Assembly: GCA_029939835.1 (NCBI GenBank)
Contig: JAOZSE010000010.1
Coordinates: 1-32,223, forward strand
Direction of reading: 5' to 3'
DNA: 32,223 bases
From: Pontiellaceae bacterium
GTDB lineage: Bacteria > Verrucomicrobiota > Kiritimatiellia > Kiritimatiellales > Tichowtungiaceae
Shown here: piece by piece, positions 22,454-30,880 of the stretch
Numbering within the stretch: the first letter of the stretch is position 1
How the letters are laid out: the number at the start of each line of letters is the position of its first letter
Notes under the pieces: generated by a model
Told to the model about the DNA's origin: nothing
The model's input: the letters and a program-made list of their open reading frames with translations, nothing else
Databases searched by the model: none
Position numbers and translations under genes: made by a program

Positions 22454-25400
22454 ATGATAAATCGCCTGATTGAATTTTCCTTACGGGTGCGCGGGCTGGT
22501 GGTCGCCGCCATCATTGGAATTATTGTGTTCGGGGTGGTTTCCTATCGCCAGATGGCGGTGGATGCCTTTCCCGATATTTCGCCGATCATGGTGCCGGTC
22601 TTTGCCGAGGCGCATGGCATGGCGCCCGAAGAGGTGGAGCGCCTGATTACCTTTCCGATTGAAAACGCGATGAGCGGCCTGCCGGACGTCAGGCAGATCA
22701 AGTCGACCTCTGCGTTCGGGATGGCGGTGATCTATGTCTACTTTCAGGATGACACCGACATTTATTTCGCGCGCCAGCTAGTCGCCGAGCGGCTCGCCGC
22801 CGCGATGGCCGACCTGCCGGAGATGCACGAGCCGCCCGCACTCGGGCCGATCACGACCGGGCTGGGACAAATTTTCATTTATTACCTAACCATTGATGAA
22901 ACGGCGGATACCGAAGGCAAAGAACCAGACATTTATCTGCGTGAACTCAACGACTGGGTGGTGAAATACCAGCTTCAATCGGTGCCGGGCGTGACCGATA
23001 TCCTGTCGATCGGCGGGCATGTCCTTCAGTATCAAGTGAAGGTCAATCCGTACGAACTGCATCGTTATAACCTGTCGCTCGACGAACTGGTCGAGGCGAT
23101 CCGATCGAACAACCGTAACGCGGGCGGGCAGTTTTTAGTGTTGGGTTCGGAAGAGTCGCTGGTGCGCGGAATCGGCTTGATCGAGAATCTAGAGCAGATT
23201 CGCGACATTCCCGTGCGGGTCGTCGACGGCGTGCCGATCACGGTGGGCGCGGTGGCCGACGTGGAGTACGGCAGTGAACTTCGTCGCGGAGTTGTCACGC
23301 ATAATGGCGAGGAGGAAGTGGTTTCCGGGCTGGTGCTCAAGCTGTTCGGCGAAAACACCTCGGAGGTCATTGAAAAGCTCTACGTCAAAGTCGCCGAAGT
23401 TCAGGCGTCGCTTCCGCAGGGCGTAAAACTTGTTCCGTACTACGAGCAGGCCGAGCTGGTTGAGCAGGCCACGGGAACGGTGAAGAAGGCCCTGCTGGCC
23501 GGAGCGTTTTTGGTTGCGCTGACCCTGTTGGTTTTCATGGGCAACCTGCGCAGTGCCGTGGTCGTGGTTCTATCGCTACCCATTTGTGCCTTGATCGCGG
23601 TCATTATGATGGGCACGAACGGGGTTTCCGCCAATTTGATGTCGCTCGGTGGAATTGCTATTGCGATCGGGATGCTCGGTGACGGCGCCATTGTGATGGT
23701 CGAAAATATCTATCGTCACCTCGGGCTTCCGAAAAACCGTTCGCGCGAAAAATCAGCAGTCATTTTGGCCGCCGCGCGCGAAGTGAGTCGCCCGGTCTTC
23801 TTTTCAGCGGCGATCATCATTATGGTGTTTCTGCCCATTTTCTCTCTGCAGGGAGTCGAAGGAAAAATGTTCACTCCGATGGCGTTTACGATCACCTTTG
23901 CACTGCTCGGCTCGATGGCCGTTGCGCTGATCGTCTCGCCGGTTCTCAGTTGCTACCTCGTCAAGCAGGGCGAACATAAAGAGAGCCCGTTGCTGGAAAA
24001 ACTCAAAGCGGCATATCGCCCCTTGCTCGAAGGTGCGCTGAAGCGGCATGGTCGGGTGGTCCTCGTTGCCGGGGCAGTTTTCGCTGGTAGCCTGCTGATT
24101 TTTCCGATGCTTGGAACCGAGTTTATTCCGACGCTCGAAGAAGGCTCCATTCTGATCGGGGTTTCCATGGCCCCCTCCATTTCTCTGGAAGCGGCGACCG
24201 AAACGGTGATGCGGATCGAAAGAGAGATTATGGAGCACCCCGAGGTGGAAGAAACCATCTCGCGGATCGGACGGCCCGAGGCGGGGAGTCATCCGCACCC
24301 GGTCAATTATGCAGAGATCCATATTGAAATGCATCCCGGCACCGATAAGGCAGAGATGGTTGCTGAGTTGGAAGAAGCGCTGGCGGAACTTCCCGGCACG
24401 CAACTCAACTTTACCCAGCCGATTCAGAATGCGTTCGACGAACTGCTTTCGGGAATTAAAGCGCAGATAGCAATCAAAGTGTTTGGGGAAGACCTCGATG
24501 TGTTGCAGACAACGGCGGCAGAGATCAAAGAGGCCATCGAAGATGTTCCGGGATTAGTTGACCTATCGGTCGAGCAGAGCTTCGGTCAGCCGCAGGTGCA
24601 GATTGCGGTCGACCGCGCCGCCTGCGCGCGCTACGGCATCGCTGTCAGCGATGTGCTTGAGCTCGTCGAGCTGGCGATCGGCGGGGAGCCGATTGATCAG
24701 ATTCTGCTCAACACCCGCCGCTTCGGAATTCATGTGCGCTATCAGGAGGCGTTTCGCGCCGACCCGAATGCGCTCCGCAACCTGCTGGTTCCCACGGACG
24801 GCGGCTCGTTTGTTTCGCTCGAGCAGGTCGCCGACGTGAACGAAGTGGTCGGGCCGATTCAGATTAACCGCGAGAAAAATCAGCGGCGCTGGATTGTGCA
24901 GGGCAATGTGCGCGGGCGCGACCTCGGGAGTGTGGCCGATGAAATCCGCGAACGGATTTCTGAGAACGTTGAGCTGCCGACCGGATATTTTGTGGAGTAC
25001 GGCGGTCAGTTTGAAAATCAGCAGCGCGCCATGCGGCGCCTCTCGATTATCGTTCCCTTGGTGATTATGGCAGTTTTCATTCTGCTTTGGATGACTTTCG
25101 GAGCGTGGCGCGACGCCTTTATCATCATTGTGAATATTCCGCTCGCGCTGATTGGCGGGATCTTTGGACTGCTGGTCACCGGGGAATACCTTTCGGTGCC
25201 CGCCGCCGTCGGCTTCATCGCGCTCTTCGGGATTGCGGTGCAAAACGGCGTGGTGCTCGTCAGCTATTTCAATCAGCTTCGATGCGAGGGAAAGAGCCTG
25301 CACGATGCTGTGCTCGAAGGCGGGATGCTTCGCTTGCGCCCCGTATTGATGACGGCGATGACGACTGTGCTCGGACTGCTTCCGCTACTGCTTTCGCGCG

Positions 25401-25549
25401 GCATCGGTTCTGAGGTGCAACGTCCGCTCGCGGTAGTCGTGGTGTTTGGCCTGACGACTTCCACACTGCTGACGCTCTTCGTTATTCCGGCGGTTTACAG
25501 CCTCATTGAAAGCCGCATGCCGAAAGAGTACGAGACCTTGAGGGATTAA
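22454..25549 (+). CDS. czcA: Heavy-metal efflux RND pump, CzcA/CusA-like
   Basis: The 1031-residue proton-driven inner-membrane pump has the HME-RND architecture: TM1 at residues 13-30, a large periplasmic loop, TM2-6, a second loop, TM8-12. The family start is IEFSLRVRGLVV, then AVDAFPDISPIMVPV. The TM4 motif reads GGIAIAIGMLGDGAIVMVEN; the proton-relay acids correspond to D410 and E417, while the first Asp of CzcA (DFG) is replaced by A404, as in CusA. The pore region FDELLSGIKAQIAIKVFGED is closer to CzcA than to CusA (which has Met residues). The substrate (divalent Zn/Co/Ni or monovalent Cu/Ag) cannot be fixed. CAGGAGAG precedes ATG 22454. Confidence 0.92.
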   Translation: MINRLIEFSLRVRGLVVAAIIGIIVFGVVSYRQMAVDAFPDISPIMVPVFAEAHGMAPEEVERLITFPIENAMSGLPDVRQIKSTSAFGMAVIYVYFQDDTDIYFARQLVAERLAAAMADLPEMHEPPALGPITTGLGQIFIYYLTIDETADTEGKEPDIYLRELNDWVVKYQLQSVPGVTDILSIGGHVLQYQVKVNPYELHRYNLSLDELVEAIRSNNRNAGGQFLVLGSEESLVRGIGLIENLEQIRDIPVRVVDGVPITVGAVADVEYGSELRRGVVTHNGEEEVVSGLVLKLFGENTSEVIEKLYVKVAEVQASLPQGVKLVPYYEQAELVEQATGTVKKALLAGAFLVALTLLVFMGNLRSAVVVVLSLPICALIAVIMMGTNGVSANLMSLGGIAIAIGMLGDGAIVMVENIYRHLGLPKNRSREKSAVILAAAREVSRPVFFSAAIIIMVFLPIFSLQGVEGKMFTPMAFTITFALLGSMAVALIVSPVLSCYLVKQGEHKESPLLEKLKAAYRPLLEGALKRHGRVVLVAGAVFAGSLLIFPMLGTEFIPTLEEGSILIGVSMAPSISLEAATETVMRIEREIMEHPEVEETISRIGRPEAGSHPHPVNYAEIHIEMHPGTDKAEMVAELEEALAELPGTQLNFTQPIQNAFDELLSGIKAQIAIKVFGEDLDVLQTTAAEIKEAIEDVPGLVDLSVEQSFGQPQVQIAVDRAACARYGIAVSDVLELVELAIGGEPIDQILLNTRRFGIHVRYQEAFRADPNALRNLLVPTDGGSFVSLEQVADVNEVVGPIQINREKNQRRWIVQGNVRGRDLGSVADEIRERISENVELPTGYFVEYGGQFENQQRAMRRLSIIVPLVIMAVFILLWMTFGAWRDAFIIIVNIPLALIGGIFGLLVTGEYLSVPAAVGFIALFGIAVQNGVVLVSYFNQLRCEGKSLHDAVLEGGMLRLRPVLMTAMTTVLGLLPLLLSRGIGSEVQRPLAVVVVFGLTTSTLLTLFVIPAVYSLIESRMPKEYETLRD

Positions 25550-25614
25550 GGGCTGCTGCCGAGGCAGGCGACAAGAGTCGCTGAATGAAGAATTAACGGA
25601 ACGCTAACAATTTT

Positions 25615-25642
25615 AAGCTGGTGCGCTTTGAGCGCACCGCTT
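25615..25642 (+). terminator. GC-rich hairpin between czcA and glgC
   Basis: GGTGCGCT (25620-25627), loop TTG, AGCGCACC (25631-25638) forms a perfect 8-bp stem, extended by AAGC/GCTT with one unpaired T. It lies 65 nt after czcA and 49 nt before glgC. It lacks a T-run, so it is either a weak terminator or a 5'-leader hairpin of glgC. Confidence 0.5.
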
Positions 25643-25691
25643 ATAAAGAGGCCGTTCGCAGTTAACGAAAACAGCAGACGGAGCGGAAATT

Positions 25692-26942
25692 ATGCCAAAT
25701 GTGGTCGGGCTGATTCTGGGAGGGGGAGCGGGAACGCGGCTGCAGCCGCTTACCACGGATCGGGCAAAACCGGCGGTGCCGATTGCCGGCAAATACCGGC
25801 TGGTCGATATTCCGATCAGTAACTGCATCAACAGCGGTATCCGATCCATTTACGTGCTGACGCAGTTCAACAGCGTTTCGCTGCACCGCCATATCCAATC
25901 CACCTACCTGTTCGATCAGTTTTCCCCCGGCGCGGTCCGGATGCTGGCGGCCGAACAGACGCCGGACTCGGAAGGCTGGTTCCAGGGCACTGCGGATGCC
26001 GTTCGTCAGTCGAGCAAGTATTTTATGCACAACGATCCGGATGTCGTGGTGATTCTTTCCGGCGACCAGCTCTACCGGATGGATTTCGAGGAAGTGATCA
26101 AAGAACACATGGAGCGCGACGCGGAGGTGACGATCTGCACCAAACCCGTTCCGAGAAGCGAGGCAGGATCCCTCGGTATCATGCATGTTGATAAAAAGAA
26201 CCGGATTGTCGAGTTTGCTGAAAAGCCCGGCGATACGCCGCGACTGGATGCGCTGCGCGCGCCGATGTATAGAGACGAGCGCTACCTCGCCAGCATGGGG
26301 ATTTATATCTTCAACGCCAAGGTGCTGTCTGAGCTGCTCTGCGGCAGCGATGAGACGGATTTCGGAAAGCACATCATTCCGCAGGCCATTGAAGAACGGA
26401 AGGTGTTCAGTCACATTTTTGAGGGCTACTGGAAAGATATCGGAACCCTCGGCATGTTTCACGAAGCCAATCTGGCGCTGACCGATCTGGTTCCGGAGTT
26501 TACCTTTTATGATACCAAAGCGCCGATTTACACCCACATGCGCTATCTGCCGCCGTCAAAAATCAACTGCTGCGACCTCAACCGCTGCCTGCTTTCCGAC
26601 GGGTGCATTGTTTCGGGCCATCGCATTTTGCATTCGGTGATCGGTACGCGGGCCGTGATCGGTGAGGGTACGGTCATTGAACACTCCGTCGTCATGGGCG
26701 CCGATTATTATGAGCACGAGAAAGCGCTGGCGAAAAAAGCACCCGGGGTTCCCGCGCTGGGGATTGGGAAAGACTGTTACATCAAAAACGCCATCCTCGA
26801 CAAAAACGTCCACATCGGCGACAGCGTCTACATTTCACCCGCCGGAAAAGCAGAAGGGGAGCAGACCGATCTCTATATTGTTCGTGACGGCGTCATCGTT
26901 ATTCCCAAAAACACCGTCATTCCCCCCGGTACGCGGCTTTAA
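25692..26942 (+). CDS. glgC: Glucose-1-phosphate adenylyltransferase (ADP-glucose pyrophosphorylase)
   Basis: GlgC makes ADP-glucose from ATP and glucose-1-phosphate, the committed step of bacterial glycogen synthesis. The 416-residue product has the N-terminal nucleotidyltransferase loop [15 protein letters not shown], then [20 protein letters not shown] with the catalytic and allosteric Lys region, [23 protein letters not shown], and FAEKPG. The C-terminal left-handed beta-helix follows, ending [11 protein letters not shown]. The stop overlaps that of the opposite-strand acyltransferase by 4 bases. Glycogen storage fits a fermentative lifestyle. No other glycogen gene is in the window. Confidence 0.97.
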   Translation: MPNVVGLILGGGAGTRLQPLTTDRAKPAVPIAGKYRLVDIPISNCINSGIRSIYVLTQFNSVSLHRHIQSTYLFDQFSPGAVRMLAAEQTPDSEGWFQGTADAVRQSSKYFMHNDPDVVVILSGDQLYRMDFEEVIKEHMERDAEVTICTKPVPRSEAGSLGIMHVDKKNRIVEFAEKPGDTPRLDALRAPMYRDERYLASMGIYIFNAKVLSELLCGSDETDFGKHIIPQAIEERKVFSHIFEGYWKDIGTLGMFHEANLALTDLVPEFTFYDTKAPIYTHMRYLPPSKINCCDLNRCLLSDGCIVSGHRILHSVIGTRAVIGEGTVIEHSVVMGADYYEHEKALAKKAPGVPALGIGKDCYIKNAILDKNVHIGDSVYISPAGKAEGEQTDLYIVRDGVIVIPKNTVIPPGTRL

Positions 26943-27874
26943 CTGCGGCTGGCGTAGAAGGGATACCGCTCCGAATCTTCGGGGCGGTTTATTTTTTTCC
27001 AGCGTTTGTACATCCAGAGCCAGTGTTCAGGATGGTTACGGATTTCGCGCTCAATGGAGGAGAGAATCTGCTGCGTCAGCCGCTGCGCGGCTTCGTTGCC
27101 GGTGTCGGATGGGGGGGCGAACGTCTCAGTTGTATAAACACGATAGCGTCCGCCGCGCTGCGGCACGCAGAAGAAGATCAGGATTTCGCTGCCGATCCTT
27201 GCGGCCAGCGCGGCCGCCGCGGACGTGACCGGTACGGGCAGTCCGAAGAAATCGACCCAGACACCACCTTCTTTTTCATCAGTATTTTGATCAACCAGAA
27301 AAGCGATCTTGCCGTTGTTGCGGAGAACGCCGAGCAGTTTGCGCAGCGCCCCTTTGCGCGGAATAATTTTTTGGCCGGTCACCTCGCGTTGTTGAAGCAG
27401 CAGGCGGTTTACCTCCGGGTTTTTAACCGGCATGGCGATGCCGTGAAACGGCTCGCCCTTGAGCGCCATCACCTGGCCGCTTACCTCCCAGTTTCCGAAA
27501 TGCGCGGTAATCCAGATTTGGCTTTTTTTGCAGAAAAAACGCTCCATGCTTTCATCAATGGCCACATATTTTTCCAGCCGTTTAGCGGGATGTCGACCGA
27601 ACCAGATGACGTCGAGGAAGGTGCGCGTCATGGTGATATAGGCGGTGCGGAGAATTCGTTTTTTCTCACGGGAGCTTTTTTGGTCGCCGAATGCAACCTC
27701 CAGATTGGCCAGCCCGATCCGCCGTCCGCGGCGGTCAAAACAGTAACCCAGCCGACCACCGGCCTGCGCCAGCCCCAGCAAGACCGGACGCGGCAGAAGC
27801 GGAACAGCCGCCAGCGCAAAGCGCAGGGCGGCGGTTTCAAAAGGGCGGCGGCGTTCTCTTTGGATTTTGCCCAT
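26939..27874 (-). CDS. Lipid A biosynthesis acyltransferase (LpxL/HtrB family)
   Basis: A 311-residue LPLAT-family enzyme that would transfer an acyl chain to lipid A at the inner membrane. An N-terminal hydrophobic region is followed by the catalytic H-x4-E motif HFGNWE at residues 125-130 (His125, Glu130). Next come the substrate-binding region GIAMPVKNPEVNRLL, an IPRKGALRKLL stretch, and AFLVDQNTDEKEGGVWVDFFG, all characteristic of LpxL/LpxM. Which acyl position it serves cannot be told. It starts 3 nt after the purU stop, so the two minus-strand genes form an operon. Convergent glgC overlaps its last 4 bases. Confidence 0.9.
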   Translation of the reverse strand: MGKIQRERRRPFETAALRFALAAVPLLPRPVLLGLAQAGGRLGYCFDRRGRRIGLANLEVAFGDQKSSREKKRILRTAYITMTRTFLDVIWFGRHPAKRLEKYVAIDESMERFFCKKSQIWITAHFGNWEVSGQVMALKGEPFHGIAMPVKNPEVNRLLLQQREVTGQKIIPRKGALRKLLGVLRNNGKIAFLVDQNTDEKEGGVWVDFFGLPVPVTSAAAALAARIGSEILIFFCVPQRGGRYRVYTTETFAPPSDTGNEAAQRLTQQILSSIEREIRNHPEHWLWMYKRWKKINRPEDSERYPFYASRS

Positions 27875-27877
27875 GGA

Positions 27878-28738
27878 TCAGTTGAAGACGATCGTGCGGT
27901 TTTTATAGACCAGCACCTTGTTCTGCAGGTGTGCCCAGACGGCGCGGGCCAGCACCATTTTTTCCAGGTCGCGGCCTTTGCGAATCAGGCTTTCCACCGA
28001 ATCCTTGTGCGAGACCCGCATCACTTCCTGGTCAATAATCGGCCCCTCGTCGAGGTTGGCGGTAACGTAGTGGCTGGTGGCGCCGACAATTTTCACGCCG
28101 CGCTGGTAGGCCGAATGGTACGGCTTTGCACCGACAAAGGCGGGCAGGAATGAGTGGTGAATGTTGATGATGCGGTTGGGATATTCCTCGCAGAAGCGGT
28201 CTGAAAGAATCTGCATGTAACGCGCCAGCACCATCACATCAATGCTGTACTCCTTCAACAATTCCATCTGCTTTGCTTCCTGCTCCGCTTTGTTGTCTTT
28301 AGCGACCGCGATGCAATGGAAATCAATACCGTGCATTTTTGCCAGCGGCTCGAGATCCGGATGGTTGCTGATAATCAGCGGAATATCCACCTGCCATTCG
28401 CCGGCGTTCCAGCGTGCCAGCAGGTCATGGATGCAGTGCGAAAATTTTGAGACGAAGATCGCCATGCGCGGCGTGTAGTCCGAAAAATGGAGCTCATACT
28501 TCATGTCGAAGCGGTCGGCGAGCAGGCTGAACTTTTCGCTGATCTGATCGCGGGGAAGAGCAAAGGCGGCCATTTCCCACTCCACGCGCATAAAAAATGT
28601 GCCTTCCTCGGTGTCTGTGTGCTGCTCGAGATCAATAATGTTGCCGTTATGCCGCATCAGAAAATCGGTCACGGCGCACACCAGACCCTTCCGGTCCGAG
28701 CACGAAATCAGCAGAATGGCAGAGGCGTCACTTTTCAC
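27878..28738 (-). CDS. purU: Formyltetrahydrofolate deformylase
   Basis: PurU hydrolyses 10-formyl-THF to formate and THF, feeding formate to PurT and balancing one-carbon pools. The 286-residue product has an N-terminal ACT domain (ILLISCSDRKGLVCAVTDFL, residues 8-27) and a C-terminal formyltransferase-fold hydrolase domain with RMAIFVSKFSHCIHDLL, NIHHSFLPAFVGAKPYHSAY containing the catalytic His, and the Asp in ANLDEGPIIDQE. The start is GTG (complement 28736-28738) with AAGGA about 9 nt upstream. It leads an operon with the lipid A acyltransferase and is divergent from the cyclophilin gene. Confidence 0.96.
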   Translation of the reverse strand: MKSDASAILLISCSDRKGLVCAVTDFLMRHNGNIIDLEQHTDTEEGTFFMRVEWEMAAFALPRDQISEKFSLLADRFDMKYELHFSDYTPRMAIFVSKFSHCIHDLLARWNAGEWQVDIPLIISNHPDLEPLAKMHGIDFHCIAVAKDNKAEQEAKQMELLKEYSIDVMVLARYMQILSDRFCEEYPNRIINIHHSFLPAFVGAKPYHSAYQRGVKIVGATSHYVTANLDEGPIIDQEVMRVSHKDSVESLIRKGRDLEKMVLARAVWAHLQNKVLVYKNRTIVFN

Positions 28739-28810
28739 AGCCGGGTTCCTTTCATAAATTGCGAACGAACTTTATAGACATCACCCCGAAACACCAATAG
28801 GTTTTTGCAC

Positions 28811-29413
28811 ATGAAAAACAACCTGAAAATTTTATTTACCCTGTTCGCGGCAGCGTCTCTTTTGATGGGCTGCTCGCAGCAAGAAATCGAAACAAAAGTG
28901 GAACCCAAGCCTCTAAAGGAAACCAAAACCATGATCTTAATGAAAACCACCAAAGGGGATATCAAACTCGAACTCGCCGCGGACAAGGCTCCGAATACCG
29001 TCGCGAACTTCCTCAAATATGTCGAAAGCGGTCACTACAACGGAACCATCTTCCACCGTGTCATCAACAACTTTATGATTCAAGGCGGTGGCTTTACGGC
29101 CGACATGAAGCAGAAAAAAGCGCCGCATACCGTAGACAACGAAGCCAACAACGGCCTTAAAAATACAAAAGGCTCTATCGCCATGGCCCGCACCTCCGAT
29201 CCGCACAGCGCAGGCGCACAGTTCTTCATCAACGTCGTCGATAACGGCTTCCTGGATCATACCGCGCCGACGCCGCAGGGGTGGGGCTATTGTGTCTTCG
29301 GAAAAGTAGTCGAGGGCATGGATGTTGCAGACGCTATTAAGGGTGTAGCAACTGATCCGGGCGACGTGCCCAAAGAAGTTATCGAAATCACCGAAATCAA
29401 AATCGTTGAATAG
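28811..29413 (+). CDS. Cyclophilin-type peptidyl-prolyl isomerase, lipoprotein
   Basis: PPIases of this class speed cis-trans prolyl isomerisation. The 200-residue product has a lipoprotein signal (FTLFAAASLLMGC, Cys21 as the lipid anchor) and a linker. The cyclophilin domain starts at MKTTKGDIKLELAADKAPNT, with GTIFHRVINNFMIQGGGF, NTKGSIAMAR, SAGAQFFINVVDN and FGKVVEGMDV. The Trp of cyclosporin-binding cyclophilins is not seen, as usual in bacteria. It should act at the periplasmic side of a membrane. ATG 28811 is preferred to TTG 28805 because AGG lies about 10 nt upstream and the signal begins there. Confidence 0.92.
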   Translation: MKNNLKILFTLFAAASLLMGCSQQEIETKVEPKPLKETKTMILMKTTKGDIKLELAADKAPNTVANFLKYVESGHYNGTIFHRVINNFMIQGGGFTADMKQKKAPHTVDNEANNGLKNTKGSIAMARTSDPHSAGAQFFINVVDNGFLDHTAPTPQGWGYCVFGKVVEGMDVADAIKGVATDPGDVPKEVIEITEIKIVE

Positions 29414-29430
29414 CGATTTTAAGTTTTCCA

Positions 29431-30513
29431 ATGAACACTGACCGCATAGAACGGATTCTCAATTCCGGCTATCGTGCGGTACTTGTCACTACCGGCGGCG
29501 GATCGAGCGCCGTCAACGCCCTGCTTACCGCGCCCGGCGCGTCGCACTTCGTCGTTGAGGCGCACGTACCCTATTCGCCGGAAGCGATCGAACGATTCCT
29601 CGAAAAAAAACCGGAACATTCCGTTTCTCCCGCAACCGCCCGCAAACTGGCCGAAGTGGCTTTTAATGTAGGACGGGCATCTTGCCTGTCTGGACAGGCT
29701 GGAAGCCTGTCCTACATTATGGGAATCGCCTGTACTGCGGCGCTGCAAACCGATCACGAGCGGCGCGGCGCCGACCGCGCCTTCATTTGCATCAAAACCG
29801 CCGGCGCCGAAAAAGTTTATGCGCTCCACCTGTCTAAAACCTCCCGCGAAGAGCAGGAAGCTCTTTTGAGCGACTGGCTGCTCACGCTGATCGCGTACGC
29901 TGTCGGTGCGGAACACGGCCTCATGCTTCCCGGCTCCTTCAACCCGTTTCACCAGGGGCACGCAAACCTGCTTAAAGCGGCGGAGCAAATGACCGGCTTG
30001 TCCGGCGTATTCGAACTTTCCTGCGCCAATGTGGATAAGCCACCGCTCGAAGAAGCCGAGTGCTTACGCCGCGTCGCCGCCATCAAAGATATTCCCGTGG
30101 CCCTCACCGACGCCCCGCGTTTTGTCCGGAAGGCGGAACTCTTTCCTAAAACCAAATTCGTTCTGGGATATGACACCGCCGCACGGCTTGTTGATCCGGC
30201 GTATTGCCGGGAAACGCCGCGTTCCAGCTTCGCTGAAGCTACGCAGGACAGGGAGGGCACGCGGCCTACAGAAGAAAGCTGTAGGCCCGGTATCCCTACC
30301 GGGCGCTGGCTGGAAATGTGGCGTGACTTCAAAGCGTTGGAGACCCGTTTTCTTGTTGCCGGACGTGCCTGTAGGCCGGGTGACCCCACCCGGCGAGAAA
30401 AATTCCTAACACTCAGCGACTTGAAATTGCCGGACGGATTCGAGGTTCTCTTTGCGCCGGTTCCTGAAGATCTTTTCCGCGAAGATATCTCCTCAACCGA
30501 TCTGCGCGGGTGA
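29431..30513 (+). CDS. CinA-C domain / NadD-like nucleotidyltransferase two-domain protein with in-frame repeat insertions
   Basis: Residues 1-160 form a CinA C-terminal (nicotinamide-nucleotide amidase-like) domain (TTGGGSSAVNALLTAPGAS, VVEAHVPYSPEA, GIACTAALQTDHERRGADRA). Residues 164-360 form an NadD/cytidylyltransferase-like domain with PGSFNPFHQGHANLL (HxGH at 174-177) and the C-terminal ISSTDLR. This domain pair recurs as a known architecture, probably in NAD or nucleotide salvage; the exact reaction is uncertain. Three palindromic repeats are translated in frame: about residues 79-97, 260-292 and 313-322. They fall at positions where I expect no residues or only short loops in relatives. 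The total is about 60 added residues, and the frame survives. Start ATG 29431 lacks a clear ribosome-binding site. Confidence 0.85.
   Translation: MNTDRIERILNSGYRAVLVTTGGGSSAVNALLTAPGASHFVVEAHVPYSPEAIERFLEKKPEHSVSPATARKLAEVAFNVGRASCLSGQAGSLSYIMGIACTAALQTDHERRGADRAFICIKTAGAEKVYALHLSKTSREEQEALLSDWLLTLIAYAVGAEHGLMLPGSFNPFHQGHANLLKAAEQMTGLSGVFELSCANVDKPPLEEAECLRRVAAIKDIPVALTDAPRFVRKAELFPKTKFVLGYDTAARLVDPAYCRETPRSSFAEATQDREGTRPTEESCRPGIPTGRWLEMWRDFKALETRFLVAGRACRPGDPTRREKFLTLSDLKLPDGFEVLFAPVPEDLFREDISSTDLRG
29664..29719. repeat. GTAGG-type palindromic element inside a coding sequence (copy A)
   Basis: Perfect 11-bp outer arms, TAATGTAGGAC (29664-29674) and GTCCTACATTA (29709-29719), enclose an imperfect hairpin GGACGGGCA-TCT-TGCCTGTCT and a perfect 9-3-9 hairpin GGACAGGCT-GGA-AGCCTGTCC (29692-29712). 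This is the same two-hairpin plan as 13712-13765. It is read in frame within the CinA-C domain. Confidence 0.9.
30226..30303. repeat. Compound repeat inside the coding sequence (copy B)
   Basis: AGCTTC-GCT-GAAGCT (30226-30240) belongs to a second word family that encodes SFAEATQD here and SFAKASAD at 30592-30615. It is followed by perfect 9-bp arms GGCCTACAG (30263-30271) / CTGTAGGCC (30279-30287) and a perfect 8-4-8 hairpin GCCCGGTA-TCCC-TACCGGGC (30285-30304). The whole stretch is read in frame within the nucleotidyltransferase domain. Confidence 0.85.
30369..30394. repeat. GTAGG-type palindrome inside the coding sequence (copy C)
   Basis: CTGTAG leads into a perfect 8-4-8 hairpin GCCGGGTG-ACCC-CACCCGGC (30375-30394). 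It shares CTGTAGGC and the NCCC loop with copy B. Translated in frame it adds ACRPGDPTRR between the conserved FLVAGR and FLTLSDL stretches. Confidence 0.85.
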
Positions 30514-30529
30514 ATACATTCTTCGAAAA

Positions 30530-30637
30530 GGCAGGGCGCTTTCGCCGAAAGCGCCGCCTCTTCTGGGCTTCGCCCAAGAGCGGACGGCGTCCTCCTTTGC
30601 CAAGGCTTCGGCGGACACGCGGCGAGCCGTCCCTACC
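30530..30637. repeat. GGCAGG/CCTACC three-hairpin element with a nested insertion
   Basis: Left 9-3-9 hairpin GGCGCTTTC-GCC-GAAAGCGCC (30535-30555), an imperfect middle hairpin (30558-30580), and a right arm GGACGGC (30582-30588) whose partner GAGCCGTCC appears only at 30624-30632. Between them a segment of about 32 nt of the SFAKASAD-coding word family has split the right hairpin (compare intact 11299-11319). The element starts 16 nt after the preceding stop. Confidence 0.85.
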
Positions 30638-30784
30638 AATTTCATCCGACGCCCGTCGTCAGAAGAATCTTTCATTGAATAAAAAGCACAGATGGTGTCG
30701 ATTTCAGAGCGGAGCTCGGATAAACACTTGTCTCCCAGCGAGTTGCCTAATGAGAAACTTTAAAAAAGACAAAAACGATCATTT

Positions 30785-30814
30785 TTGATATAAATATGCG
30801 AGGGAAAATATTCT
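30785..30814 (+). promoter_or_regulatory. Candidate promoter of the PEP-CTERM gene
   Basis: TTGATA at 30785-30790 and TATTCT at 30809-30814 are separated by 18 bp in an AT-rich stretch unlike its surroundings. It would give a leader of about 60 nt before ATG 30881. Pattern match only. Confidence 0.35.
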
Positions 30815-30880
30815 TGTTCTTGTGAAATAATGAGGTATAAGAAATGTTCTTTAAAAGATAAAAGAAAGAAAAGTGAAAAG

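Noticed and set aside
27023-28153. Plus-strand open frame of 376 codons
   Set aside because: Antisense to the lipid A acyltransferase and purU, both identified by catalytic motifs.
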